A stretch of 64,000 bases of DNA from JAWMQL01 sp033283165 (lineage in GTDB: Bacteria > Pseudomonadota > Gammaproteobacteria > Pseudomonadales > Halieaceae). A program made the position numbers and the translations under genes. The stretch is taken from positions 1-64,000 of the forward strand of contig JAWMQL010000006.1 in assembly GCA_033283165.1 (NCBI GenBank), written 5' to 3'. The notes under the pieces are model-generated. The model saw nothing but the letters and a program-made list of their open reading frames with translations, was not told the DNA's origin and made no database searches. Of the stretch, positions 1 to 7,928 are shown piece by piece. The stretch's first letter is position 1, and each line of letters opens with the position of its first letter.

Positions 1-136
1 ACACCCTGAACGCCGCCGAGACCCACACCGCGGCCGGGCAGGACAGCCTGTTCGAGAGCTTTGCGGTGGTCCTGAGCGACACCAATGGCGGCAGCGCCAA
101 CGATACCCTGGTGGCGCAGATCGTGGATGATGTGCC
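1..136 (+). repeat. Direct repeat copy A of the adhesin repeat unit
   Basis: This stretch matches 775-910 almost base for base at an offset of exactly 774 bp (258 codons). Only scattered synonymous or conservative changes are seen, mostly in the first 40 bases. It is the tail of a repeat unit whose beginning lies outside the window. Confidence 0.9.
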
Positions 137-2555
137 GACCGCCAATGCCGACAGCGACACCGTGATGGCCGGCGGCACCGCCACCGGCAACGTGGTGACC
201 GGGGTGGACATCGGCGGCGGCGACGCCAACAGCAGTGACGGCGTGGCGGACACCGCCGGTGCCGACGGCTTCGGCAGCCCGGTGGTGGTGGGTGTCGCCA
301 CCAGCAACACCCAGGTCACCGACGGCGCCGGCCTGGGCGGCCTGGTGGGCAGCCACGGTACCCTGACCCTGGGCGCCAACGGCGACTACAGCTACCTGGC
401 CAATGAGGACGGCACGGGTACGGACACCTTCTACTACACCATCGTCGACAATGACGGCGACTACAGCACCGTGGCCCTGACCATCAACCTGGACAGCGAC
501 CCGGTCATCACCGGCCTGACCCCGCAGGCGGAAGGCGGTGACGTGATCGTGGACGAGGACGACCTGGTGCCGGACGGTTCGGACCAGAGCCAGTCCACCA
601 CCCAGCCCGGGACCTTCACGATTTCAGCCCCGGACGGGGTGGATGACCTGACCGTGGGCGGCCAGAACGTGATCGTGGACGGTGTGTTCACGCCGACCTC
701 CTTCGCGACCCCGCTGGGCAACACCCTTGCGATCACCGGCTACAACGCGGCCACCGGGGTGATCAGTTACAGCTACACCCTGAACGCCGCGGAGACGCAT
801 AGCGGGGCGGGCCAGGACAGCCTGTTCGAGAGCTTTGCGGTGGTGCTGACCGACACCAACGGCGGCAGCGCCAACGATACCCTGGTGGCGCAGATCGTGG
901 ATGATGTGCCCGGTTCGGTCACGCCGGAATCCATCTCGGTGACCAACCTTGTGGGAGCAGCGGGTACTGGCAGTGGTTTCCTGGATGACGATCACAACAT
1001 TCACGACGACATCGGTGCGGACCAGCCCGGCGGCATGCGTTTCACCGTGACAGACGGTACCCCGGTAACCGGGGACTTTACCGGCGGCGCCAGTGACGAA
1101 CCGCTGATGTCGGGCAATATGCCACTGTATTACTACACCAACGATGACGGCACGGTGCTGTACGGGTCGAAGGCGGTCCCGTCCTCCAGCCCGTCGCCGG
1201 CCGATATCACCAGTGCGGCGAACCTGGTGTTCACGGTGACCCTGGTTCTGAACGCGGTGGGTGACGACAGCTACGACTTCGAACTGCTGCAGAAGATCGA
1301 TCCGGAGGTCGATAACTTCACCGTTGCCGCCAACGAGGCCTATGACTTTGTCGGGGGTAACACCGATTACGTCTACTTCAATATCGACGACAGCGCGGTC
1401 AGCCCCGATGTCCTGGTCACGCCGCTGGTCTATGATCCGAGTATTGGCCCGATTGCCACGAGGTTGGAAGGCACAGTCAACGCCAATGCCTTCCAGGGCG
1501 GTACCAACAACGGACCCACGGTGCCCACCAACGAGGGGGTCCGGGTCAATTTTATCAGCGGAATCGGCGGCAACCCGGGGAGCGGTTCGCCCGGCTACAC
1601 CGAGCCGGAGGATCACTTTTTCACAGTCTTTGAGAGCCTCAACGGCGCGGCGGCGAGCTTCTTCCTGAAATCCGGAGACACCGCGGATATCCGGATCGTC
1701 GCCTATGACGAAACCGGCACACCGATCAACCAGGTCAAGGGCGATGGGGAGGACCTTCGCAATATCAACGTGGTGGTCATTGACGATGGCCTTATCCAGT
1801 ACACCTTTACTGATAGCGGCACGACCCCACAGACCCAGAACGGCTACACGGTAACCTTCGATGCCGCTGGCTGGGTTACCGTCTCGGGCGTCACGGACGA
1901 GGACCGGGTTGCCGTCTTTACCGACAACGGCGGCCTCGACGAGGGTCCCATGGCGGTCGAGTACTTCAATGTCGGGGTGGATAAATTCGCCCTCGGTGGC
2001 TACGGTGGCGCCATTCCCGGAGAGGAACGTGCGGTCACCTTCGACACCTTCCCCCTGGAAATGGTGGACGAGGACGGCGATGTCGCGGCGGTCGATCCGC
2101 TGGTAATCACTCTCAACCCGGAGCTATTTGAAGCGGCGTCCGCCGCCCTGTCGGTGCAAGGGGATCAAGCCGACCAGCCCACGGCGGGCGCCGACACCCT
2201 GTTCGCAACCGACGGTGCGGACGTGTTCGCCTGGTCCCTGGCGGACCAGACCGAGGAAGGCGATATCATCATTGGCTTCGACGCCGCGGAAGATGCGATC
2301 GACATCAAGGACCTGCTGGGCGACGCGGTGGATTCCGCCGACTTTGGTAGCTACCTGGACGTCAGCCTCGAGGGCGGTAACACGGTGATCAAGGTCAACA
2401 GCGAGGGCGATTTCGCGGGCAACGGCAGCGATGCCGGCCGGGTCGACCAGATCATCACGATCGAGGGCGTCGACCTGTTGTCTGGTCACGACAGCGTGAA
2501 TTCGGCCATCCAGGCCATGATCGATTCCGGCAAGCTGATTGTCAGTACTGACTAG
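1..2555 (+). CDS. Giant repeat adhesin/RTX-type protein, C-terminal part (5' end outside window), type I secretion substrate
   Basis: The open frame runs in from the left edge (first full codon at position 3) and stops at TAG 2553-2555, so the start lies outside the window. The visible 851 residues are very rich in Asp, Gly, Thr and Val and nearly lack Cys, as in extracellular Ca-binding bacterial Ig-like/VCBS-type adhesins. A unit containing AETHSGAGQDSLFESF and the tail AQIVDDVP occurs twice, 258 residues apart. From about nt 920 a different module follows (GGMRFTVTDGTPVTGDF and VDEDGDVAAVDPLVITL), resembling the T1SS-143 domain. The last about 120 residues (GADTLFATDGADVFAW, GFDAAEDAIDIKDLL, ending GKLIVSTD) match the VCA0849-type type I secretion target domain. 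Family knowledge predicts export by an ABC/MFP/TolC system that is not in this window, and a role in biofilm or surface attachment. Family assignment is firm; ligand unknown. Confidence 0.9.
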   Translation, partial: TLNAAETHTAAGQDSLFESFAVVLSDTNGGSANDTLVAQIVDDVPTANADSDTVMAGGTATGNVVTGVDIGGGDANSSDGVADTAGADGFGSPVVVGVATSNTQVTDGAGLGGLVGSHGTLTLGANGDYSYLANEDGTGTDTFYYTIVDNDGDYSTVALTINLDSDPVITGLTPQAEGGDVIVDEDDLVPDGSDQSQSTTQPGTFTISAPDGVDDLTVGGQNVIVDGVFTPTSFATPLGNTLAITGYNAATGVISYSYTLNAAETHSGAGQDSLFESFAVVLTDTNGGSANDTLVAQIVDDVPGSVTPESISVTNLVGAAGTGSGFLDDDHNIHDDIGADQPGGMRFTVTDGTPVTGDFTGGASDEPLMSGNMPLYYYTNDDGTVLYGSKAVPSSSPSPADITSAANLVFTVTLVLNAVGDDSYDFELLQKIDPEVDNFTVAANEAYDFVGGNTDYVYFNIDDSAVSPDVLVTPLVYDPSIGPIATRLEGTVNANAFQGGTNNGPTVPTNEGVRVNFISGIGGNPGSGSPGYTEPEDHFFTVFESLNGAAASFFLKSGDTADIRIVAYDETGTPINQVKGDGEDLRNINVVVIDDGLIQYTFTDSGTTPQTQNGYTVTFDAAGWVTVSGVTDEDRVAVFTDNGGLDEGPMAVEYFNVGVDKFALGGYGGAIPGEERAVTFDTFPLEMVDEDGDVAAVDPLVITLNPELFEAASAALSVQGDQADQPTAGADTLFATDGADVFAWSLADQTEEGDIIIGFDAAEDAIDIKDLLGDAVDSADFGSYLDVSLEGGNTVIKVNSEGDFAGNGSDAGRVDQIITIEGVDLLSGHDSVNSAIQAMIDSGKLIVSTD
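775..910 (+). repeat. Direct repeat copy B of the adhesin repeat unit
   Basis: Second copy of the 1-136 segment, 774 bp downstream and in frame. After 910 the sequence leaves the repeat pattern and enters the unique C-terminal part, so this is the last unit of the array. Confidence 0.9.
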
Positions 2556-2577
2556 CGTCAGCTGAAGAGACCGCTAC

Positions 2578-2607
2578 CCCACGACCTCCAGGGGTCGTGG
2601 GAATTTT
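2578..2607 (+). terminator. Intrinsic terminator after the adhesin gene
   Basis: CCCACGACC at 2578-2586 pairs perfectly with GGTCGTGGG at 2593-2601 around a 6-base loop and is followed by AATTTT. It lies 22 bases after the adhesin stop and just before the convergent MFS gene's stop, so it may serve both strands, although the U-tract favours the plus strand. Confidence 0.8.
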
Positions 2608-2613
2608 ACGCCG

Positions 2614-3897
2614 CTAGCTGGTCGCGCGCCGGTCGTATAACCAGACCGCGCCAAAAACCGGCAGCAGCAGGATCGGCACGATGGCGACCGCCTGGAAGGA
2701 TTCCACCGAGGCGTAGCGCACCACTTCGGTCATCGCTTCCGGTGACAGGCCAGCCAGCTTCCCGGCACCACCCGCGGCCTCGGCCTTGGCCGAGTCGAAG
2801 ATCGCGCCCATTCTTGGCAGGACGAACTGGATGGACATGCCGCCGGCGAAGCCCATCAGCCCCATCGCTACGGCTCCGCCGCGGGGAAATCGCTCCGACA
2901 CGATAGCCAGCATGGTGGGCCACAGGTAGCACACCCCGATACCCCAGACCGTCGCCGCGGCAAAGGCCAGAGCGGGCGAATTCGCCAGGCTCAGCAGGTA
3001 CAGACCGATGCCGGCCGCGAGGCAACTGACAAACATCAGACCCACTGAGGAGATGCGCGCCACGATGGGCCCGGCAAAATGGCGCATGACAAACATCAGG
3101 GCGCTGACGTAGACCAGCAGCAGAATGCCCTGCATGCCGACGATGTTGGACAGGGAAATGTTCACCCACTGGCCGGGCGCCAGTTCCGAGGCAGCGGTCA
3201 GGTACATGCAGACCCAGAACAGCCAGAACAGGGGGCGTCGCAGCAACTCCATGAACATATCGGCGTAGCTGACCCCGGTGGCCACCCGCTCGGTCACGGG
3301 GAAGGCGGAACTGGCCACCATGATCGCCAGGACCACCGCCGGCAACAACAGCACCAGCATATTCAGTTCCCACGGCAGCCCCAGCGCCGAGATACCCACC
3401 CCGAGCAGGCCACCCACCACGATACCGGCGGGCCACCAGGCATGCAGGATATTCAGGCGGTGGGTTTTCTCCTCCGGGTACAGGGAAGCCACCATGGGAT
3501 TGGAAGCCGCCTCCACCGCGCCCCAACCCAGCCCGGTCAGCAACAGGCTTGCCAGCACGACGATCTCGACGGCCTCGCCCACCGGCATCGCCGCCGCCGC
3601 CAGCAGGCCCAGGGAACCGAGCACATAGCCCAGTGCAGACAGCAGCAGCATCCGTTTCATACCGACCAGGTCCACCAGCGCGCTGCCGAATAGCAGGGTC
3701 AGGGCAAAACCGGTAAAGGTGATACCGAGAGCCTGCCCCACCATGGAGGCGGAATTTACCAGGTCGATCTGGTCGTAGATGTCGACCTGCAGGTTCGGTG
3801 CGATATTGGCCCGCACGGCAAAACCGAGGCCGATCATGAAAATGGACAGGTTGCCCACGTAATACAGGCGCCGGCGATTGACTTCGCTATCGATCAT
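2614..3897 (-). CDS. MFS transporter, FucP-like
   Basis: A 427-residue protein with about 12 hydrophobic segments and no signal peptide, typical of a major facilitator superfamily permease. The motif NILHAWWPAGIVVGGLLG near residue 150 resembles the N-x-x-H-x-x-(W/F)-P-x-G segment of the FucP/sugar-type MFS branch. A cytoplasmic basic loop (VDLVGMKRML) follows helix 3. The ATG start at 3897 is preceded by AAGAGGGGA at a suitable distance. It is an inner-membrane transporter of unknown substrate. It is transcribed towards the adhesin terminator and lies 29 bp after the GFA-fold gene, possibly in the same transcript. Its proximity to the acyl-CoA mutase locus makes uptake of that pathway's substrate possible, but this is inference. 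Confidence 0.85.
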   Translation of the reverse strand: MIDSEVNRRRLYYVGNLSIFMIGLGFAVRANIAPNLQVDIYDQIDLVNSASMVGQALGITFTGFALTLLFGSALVDLVGMKRMLLLSALGYVLGSLGLLAAAAMPVGEAVEIVVLASLLLTGLGWGAVEAASNPMVASLYPEEKTHRLNILHAWWPAGIVVGGLLGVGISALGLPWELNMLVLLLPAVVLAIMVASSAFPVTERVATGVSYADMFMELLRRPLFWLFWVCMYLTAASELAPGQWVNISLSNIVGMQGILLLVYVSALMFVMRHFAGPIVARISSVGLMFVSCLAAGIGLYLLSLANSPALAFAAATVWGIGVCYLWPTMLAIVSERFPRGGAVAMGLMGFAGGMSIQFVLPRMGAIFDSAKAEAAGGAGKLAGLSPEAMTEVVRYASVESFQAVAIVPILLLPVFGAVWLYDRRATS

Positions 3898-3926
3898 GAG
3901 GGTCCCCTCTTGTTTATATACTGGCC

Positions 3927-4346
3927 TTAGAACGCTCCGGGATTTTTCTCAAACACAGGGTGCGATTCGTCCACTGGTGACCAGGGGTTGGCGGAGCAGC
4001 TCCAGAAGCTGGAGTCCACCGTTACCCAGCTGGCATCATCCAGGGTCCCGGCCTTGACCAGGCGGACTTCCGGCATTTCTTCCACGTGGCTCAATACCTG
4101 CGATCCGCAGCGCGGACAGAAGCTGCGGGTCACGTGGGCACCATCAGTGCCGGTTACCGTGAAGCTGTTCAGCTCACCGCTGGTTTCCAGAGCAGACAGC
4201 GGTGCCAGGACGATGGTCGCCTTGCCGCTACCGGTCATGCGCTGGCAGTCCTTGCAGTGACAGTGATGGGCGGATATTACCTGGTCGCGGTCAAGGGTGT
4301 AGGTAAAGTCGCCGCACAGGCAGCGGCCGCTGGAAGGGTTGGCCAT
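3927..4346 (-). CDS. GFA/CENP-V-fold zinc protein
   Basis: A 139-residue protein with the zinc ligand pattern of the glutathione-dependent formaldehyde-activating (GFA) superfamily: C9-x-C11 (RCLCGDFTY), C29-x-C31-x2-C34 (HHCHCKDCQR) and C77-x2-C80 (FCPRCGSQ). Length and full Cys set match the family. ATG at 4346 is preceded by AAGGAT. Members are often annotated as S-(hydroxymethyl)glutathione synthase, but most have no proven reaction, so only a thiol- or aldehyde-adduct-related role can be proposed. It is divergent from the SDR gene across about 140 bp and upstream of the MFS gene. Confidence 0.85.
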   Translation of the reverse strand: MANPSSGRCLCGDFTYTLDRDQVISAHHCHCKDCQRMTGSGKATIVLAPLSALETSGELNSFTVTGTDGAHVTRSFCPRCGSQVLSHVEEMPEVRLVKAGTLDDASWVTVDSSFWSCSANPWSPVDESHPVFEKNPGAF

Positions 4347-4484
4347 TGTTCTTATCCTTACTGGACGGATGGGTTGTATAGCTTAGCCGATATCACTGCG
4401 ATCCTGCATTATGCCGCTTTGACTTGTGGTGTAGACGTTTTTCTGGAAGTCTTTGTCACGAAAAATAACAGGCGGACGTGGTCA

Positions 4485-5273
4485 ATGGCTAAAATGAACG
4501 TGGTGGTCACCGGAGGAGCCAGCGGCATTGGCGAAGCCACCGTGCGCAGTATCGTTCATCGCGGCGGCAGCGTGGTCATCGCCGATATCCAGGAGGACAA
4601 GGGCCGGGCGCTCGCGGCCGAACTGGGCGAGGCCGCCGCTTTCCACCTGACCGACGTTACGGCACCGAACCATATAACCGCCGCCGTAGCACTGGCGGTG
4701 GATCGTTTCGGCCCCCTGACCGGTATGGTCAATAACGCCGGGATCGTAGGCGCCATCGGCTCCATCCTCGATACCCCGGTCGAACACTTCGACCGCACCA
4801 TGGCGATCCTGTCTCGCGCTGTTTTTCTGGGCATCCAGGCAGCCGGACGGGCGATGAAACCCCAGGGAGCCGGTTCCATCGTCTCCCTGGCCAGTACCGC
4901 CGGCATGATCGGCGGCCTGGGACCCCACGTGTACACCATGGCCAAGCACGGCGTGGTGGGACTGACCAAGTCCGCAGCGGCGGAGCTGGCGACTCACGGC
5001 ATCAGGGTGAACGCGGTCGCACCGGGCAGCACGGTAACGCCCATGACCGCGGCCCTGACGGACAACGATGAAGAGGCAATCAGGGCAAACATCGCTGAGG
5101 CTTCACCACTGGGATTTGCCGCAGTAGCCCAGGATATGGCCAACGCCATCCTGTTCTGCCTGGGCGAGGAGAGCCGTTACATGACCGGCCACACCCTGGT
5201 GGTCGATGCGGGCGAAACGACCGGCTCCAGCTGGCGGCCGCTGTTCTACGACGTGCCGCCGGGCATGCTGTGA
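4485..5273 (+). CDS. Short-chain dehydrogenase/reductase (SDR), NAD(P)-dependent
   Basis: A classical SDR of 262 residues. The cofactor motif TGGASGIG is at 9-16, NNAG at 83-86, and the catalytic Ser137, Tyr150 and Lys154 (YTMAK) are all present. An acidic residue after beta-2 (IADI, about 32-35) suggests NAD(H) preference. The frame stays open far upstream, but ATG 4485 places the Rossmann motif at the usual distance from the N-terminus. The C-terminal tail (SSWRPLFYDVPPGML) is longer than usual. Likely a soluble alcohol or 3-hydroxyacyl oxidoreductase. It sits between the GFA gene and a membrane protein and beside the acyl-CoA mutase operon, so an oxidation step in that pathway is plausible but unproven. 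Confidence 0.88.
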   Translation: MAKMNVVVTGGASGIGEATVRSIVHRGGSVVIADIQEDKGRALAAELGEAAAFHLTDVTAPNHITAAVALAVDRFGPLTGMVNNAGIVGAIGSILDTPVEHFDRTMAILSRAVFLGIQAAGRAMKPQGAGSIVSLASTAGMIGGLGPHVYTMAKHGVVGLTKSAAAELATHGIRVNAVAPGSTVTPMTAALTDNDEEAIRANIAEASPLGFAAVAQDMANAILFCLGEESRYMTGHTLVVDAGETTGSSWRPLFYDVPPGML

Positions 5274-5346
5274 ATGTCCTCCACGGCCGGCACCCGGGCG
5301 ACTACCCATCAGACGAACGATAACTACAGGGCGGGAAGGACAGTAA

Positions 5347-5907
5347 GTGAGCGACTTTGAGTTTCTGTCGGTACTGATTTCCATTGTCATCGGTTTCGGC
5401 CTGACCCACCTGCTGTCGGGCCTGGGCCGGGCCTTCTATTTCCGCAACCAGAACAAGATGGACGCGGTGCACGTGGCCTGGACGATCACCGTCTTCTTCG
5501 TACTGGTGCTCAACTGGTGGGTCCTGTTGCTGTGGCGCGACGTGCATCACTGGAACTTTGTCGTGTTCTTTACTGTGATCATGTGGGTCACGACCATGTA
5601 CGTCCTCGCCCTGGCACTCTACCCTCCCAACCTGTCGGGGCAGGTGGACTACGGCGAGCTGTTCGTCCGCAACAGGAACTGGTTCCTGTCCACCTGGGTG
5701 ATCATGTGTCTGCTGGATTTGATCACTACCAGCGAGCGGGACCAGGCCTTGCCGGAGCTGTTCTATTTCGCCTTCGTCGGGCACTATGCGCTGATCGCCT
5801 TCCTGGGCATTTTTGTCAGACACCGCCTCTACGATCTGCTCGCCGCGTGGTACATCATGCTGACGATGGCCGCCTGGAGTTTCGGGGTGCGATTTACCCT
5901 GTTTTGA
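5347..5907 (+). CDS. Small integral membrane protein of unknown function
   Basis: A 186-residue protein with about five hydrophobic helices (IVIGFGLTHLLSGL, ITVFFVLVLNWWVLLLW, VVFFTVIMWVTTMYVLALAL, WVIMCLLDLIT, LLAAWYIMLTMAAWSFG). The GTG start at 5347 follows a good AAGGA site seven bases upstream. No catalytic motif is recognised; similar short polytopic proteins are annotated only as hypothetical. It follows the SDR gene by 73 bp and may be cotranscribed. Its stop codon TGA directly abuts the stop of the convergent EthD gene with no terminator between. Confidence 0.75.
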   Translation: MSDFEFLSVLISIVIGFGLTHLLSGLGRAFYFRNQNKMDAVHVAWTITVFFVLVLNWWVLLLWRDVHHWNFVVFFTVIMWVTTMYVLALALYPPNLSGQVDYGELFVRNRNWFLSTWVIMCLLDLITTSERDQALPELFYFAFVGHYALIAFLGIFVRHRLYDLLAAWYIMLTMAAWSFGVRFTLF

Positions 5908-6567
5908 CTACTCGCGGGCAGTGACTGCAGCGAAGGTCACCGCGGGGTAAGTCGTCTGCCACCGCGCCACGGCCCGTTCCAGCGCCGCGGAATCGGCAAA
6001 CCACAATTCGGTTATTTCAGCGAACTCCGCTGCAGCGCCGGGGACCTGGTTACCCACCCAGGTGACCAGCCCTTCCGGGCGCCCGGCACCGGCGAAGCCG
6101 TCGATCTCGACGCGCCACCCCGCCTGCTCCGGGCCAGGCACCAGGGCCAGCACCTTCCGCGCCTCCTGCGCCACACCGCGGAACCCGGTGAGCCACGGGC
6201 AGCCGGTTGCGTAATCCGGGTCATTGGACCACTCGCGCACGGTGTAGTAGCGATTGGTCTCCTTGCCCATAAAGCGGCGTTCGTCCTCGCGAATCACCGC
6301 ACCCTGTGGACCATTGAGTAATGTGACCGTGTCCCGGAACTGCGCCTCATCCCGGTACCAGAACAGGGTGACGACATCGAAGTCCAGGTCCCCGGGCGGA
6401 TAGACACGGTCTATATGGTTACGGACGTAGCCTGGCCAGCCCTCGAACACCTCGCGCGCCAGCGGTACGTGCTGCTCTTCGTAGTGGCTGCGAAATTCGG
6501 CGCGGCTGATATCCGGCCGGCGTGCCAGCAATGCGATCACTTTCAGGGCCGCCAGGCTACAGTCCAC
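5908..6567 (-). CDS. EthD-like dimeric alpha-beta barrel protein (two domains)
   Basis: A 219-residue protein. The N-terminal half (KVIALLARRPDISRAEFRSH, then EQHVPLAREV and GYVRNHI) is a clear EthD/ferredoxin-fold domain. The C-terminal half starting at KVLALVPGPEQAGW resembles a second, degenerate copy, so the chain may form an internal alpha-beta barrel. The GTG start at 6567 lies inside the last codons of meaB (11-bp overlap), indicating translational coupling as last gene of the mutase operon. EthD-fold proteins act as small-molecule-binding accessory proteins, decarboxylases, cyclases or monooxygenases in catabolic clusters; which applies here cannot be told from sequence. Confidence 0.78.
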   Translation of the reverse strand: MDCSLAALKVIALLARRPDISRAEFRSHYEEQHVPLAREVFEGWPGYVRNHIDRVYPPGDLDFDVVTLFWYRDEAQFRDTVTLLNGPQGAVIREDERRFMGKETNRYYTVREWSNDPDYATGCPWLTGFRGVAQEARKVLALVPGPEQAGWRVEIDGFAGAGRPEGLVTWVGNQVPGAAAEFAEITELWFADSAALERAVARWQTTYPAVTFAAVTARE

Positions 6568-7498
6568 TCTGCGCCACCAACCGCTCGGCCGCCGTATACG
6601 GATCTACGCGCCGTGCCGCCAGGTCAGACACCAGCTGCCGGTAGGCATCACTGTCACCGACCCGCCGCAGCATCCGCCGTGAAGCCATATCCCTCACAAG
6701 CTCCTGGAAAAAATGCAGTTCGCGTGCAACCACCTTGCTTTCCAGGCAATCATTGTCGATCTGCCACTGGCGGTGGGCGTAGAAGCTGTCCACCAGTTCC
6801 GCCGCGCCCTCCTGGTTCAGCGCGCTGGTTTTCACCAGGGGCGGCAGCCAACTGCCCTGCGGGTAATCGCGCAGGTGCAACATGGTCAGGAGTTGCTGCT
6901 CCAGCCGGTCCGCCCCCTCCTTGTCCGCCTTGTTGATCACCAGGATATTGCCGATCTCCATGATGCCGGCCTTCATGGCCTGCACATCGTCCCCCATGCC
7001 CGGTATGCTGACCACCGCGGTGCTGTGGGCCAATTCAACGACTTCCAGTTCATCCTGGCCCACCCCCACGGTCTCGACGATAATGACCTGGTATCCCATG
7101 GCATCGAGCACCATGCTGGCCTCGAAGGTGGACCGGCTCAATCCGCCCAACTGGCCCCGGGTCGCCATGGAGCGCACAAACACCCCGTCATCGAGGGCGT
7201 GGCGTTGCATGCGAACCCGGTCGCCCAGGATGGCGCCACCGGAGAAGGGGCTGGAAGGATCGATAGCCAGCACTGCCACGGTAGTGTCGCGCCCCCGCAG
7301 TTCCGCGATAAGGCAATCCACCAGCGAGGATTTGCCTGCTCCGGGTGGCCCGGTGATGCCGATAACGAATGCCCGGCCGGTGTGCGGGTAGAGCTCTCGC
7401 AGGGCTGCGACACCCCGCTCGTCCTCATCGTCCAGCAGGCGAATCAGCCTGGCCCCGGCCAGTTGCCCGCCCGCCAGCGTATCCCGGACCAGATCCAT
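6557..7498 (-). CDS. meaB: MeaB/ArgK-type G-protein chaperone of B12-dependent acyl-CoA mutase
   Basis: A 313-residue G3E GTPase of the MeaB family. The P-loop GPPGAGKS is at 50-57, the family stretch DPSSPFSGGAILGDRVRMQR follows, then ETVGVGQ and the guanine specificity motif NKAD. MeaB proteins load and protect the adenosylcobalamin cofactor of acyl-CoA mutases. The start ATG overlaps the stop of the B12 subunit by one base (TGATG) and its own stop overlaps the EthD start, so four genes form one tight operon. Its presence supports a functional adenosylcobalamin mutase. Confidence 0.93.
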   Translation of the reverse strand: MDLVRDTLAGGQLAGARLIRLLDDEDERGVAALRELYPHTGRAFVIGITGPPGAGKSSLVDCLIAELRGRDTTVAVLAIDPSSPFSGGAILGDRVRMQRHALDDGVFVRSMATRGQLGGLSRSTFEASMVLDAMGYQVIIVETVGVGQDELEVVELAHSTAVVSIPGMGDDVQAMKAGIMEIGNILVINKADKEGADRLEQQLLTMLHLRDYPQGSWLPPLVKTSALNQEGAAELVDSFYAHRQWQIDNDCLESKVVARELHFFQELVRDMASRRMLRRVGDSDAYRQLVSDLAARRVDPYTAAERLVAQSGL

Positions 7499-7905
7499 CA
7501 GGCGGCGGGCCGCTCGTCCATTTTCCCGTTGATATAGCGGGCAATATGCGCTGTCTCCGCGCCCATGGTGAAGACCTCGTCCACGCCCAGCGCCTTCAGT
7601 TTCACGGCATCCCGTTCGGGGATCACCCCGCCGCAGATCACCAGCTTGTCCTCCGCGCCGGCAGCCCGGAGGCCCTCGACCACCTCGGGCAGGTAGCGCA
7701 TATGACCGCCGGACAGGCTGCTGATCCCCACCACGTCCACGTCTTCCTGGATCGCCGTGCGCACGATCATGTCCGCCGTCTGCTTGAGTCCACTGTAGAT
7801 GACTTCCATGCCCGCATCCCGCAGGGCCTGGGCCAGTACCGTAACGCCGATCGTGTGGCAGTCCAGGCCCATTTTTCCCAATAATACCCGCGTTTTTCGC
7901 GCCAT
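7498..7905 (-). CDS. Acyl-CoA mutase small subunit (B12-binding domain)
   Basis: A 135-residue stand-alone cobalamin-binding domain. The base-off/His-on signature is present: Lys11, Asp15 and His17 in GKMGLDCHTIG match Lys604, Asp608 and His610 of Propionibacterium MutB (numbering from memory). The following SGL, SSLSGGH and GGVIP segments of the fold are also intact. The frame is open further upstream, but ATG 7905 lies 23 bp after the large-subunit stop, has a GGGAGAAGCGGGA site and gives a standard N-terminus. The middle residues of the motif (C-H-T-I-G instead of G-H-D-R-G) are unusual and travel with the atypical large subunit. Confidence 0.92.
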   Translation of the reverse strand: MARKTRVLLGKMGLDCHTIGVTVLAQALRDAGMEVIYSGLKQTADMIVRTAIQEDVDVVGISSLSGGHMRYLPEVVEGLRAAGAEDKLVICGGVIPERDAVKLKALGVDEVFTMGAETAHIARYINGKMDERPAA

Positions 7906-7928
7906 GTTCCCGCTTCTCCCGATAACCT

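Noticed and set aside
624..1616. Long open frame antisense to the adhesin
   Set aside because: It mirrors the codon bias of the GC-rich adhesin, has no recognisable motif, and the plus strand is clearly coding through this stretch.
4419..4447. TTGACT as -35 of an SDR promoter
   Set aside because: No acceptable -10 hexamer occurs 16-18 bases downstream.
4086..4484. N-terminal extension of the SDR gene
   Set aside because: The open frame runs back over the GFA gene on the other strand, but the Rossmann motif begins right after ATG 4485 and the extension lacks similarity.
5905..5910. Possible overlap or frameshift at the back-to-back stop codons of convergent genes
   Set aside because: Both frames end cleanly (TGA and TAG directly adjacent); compact gene packing explains it.
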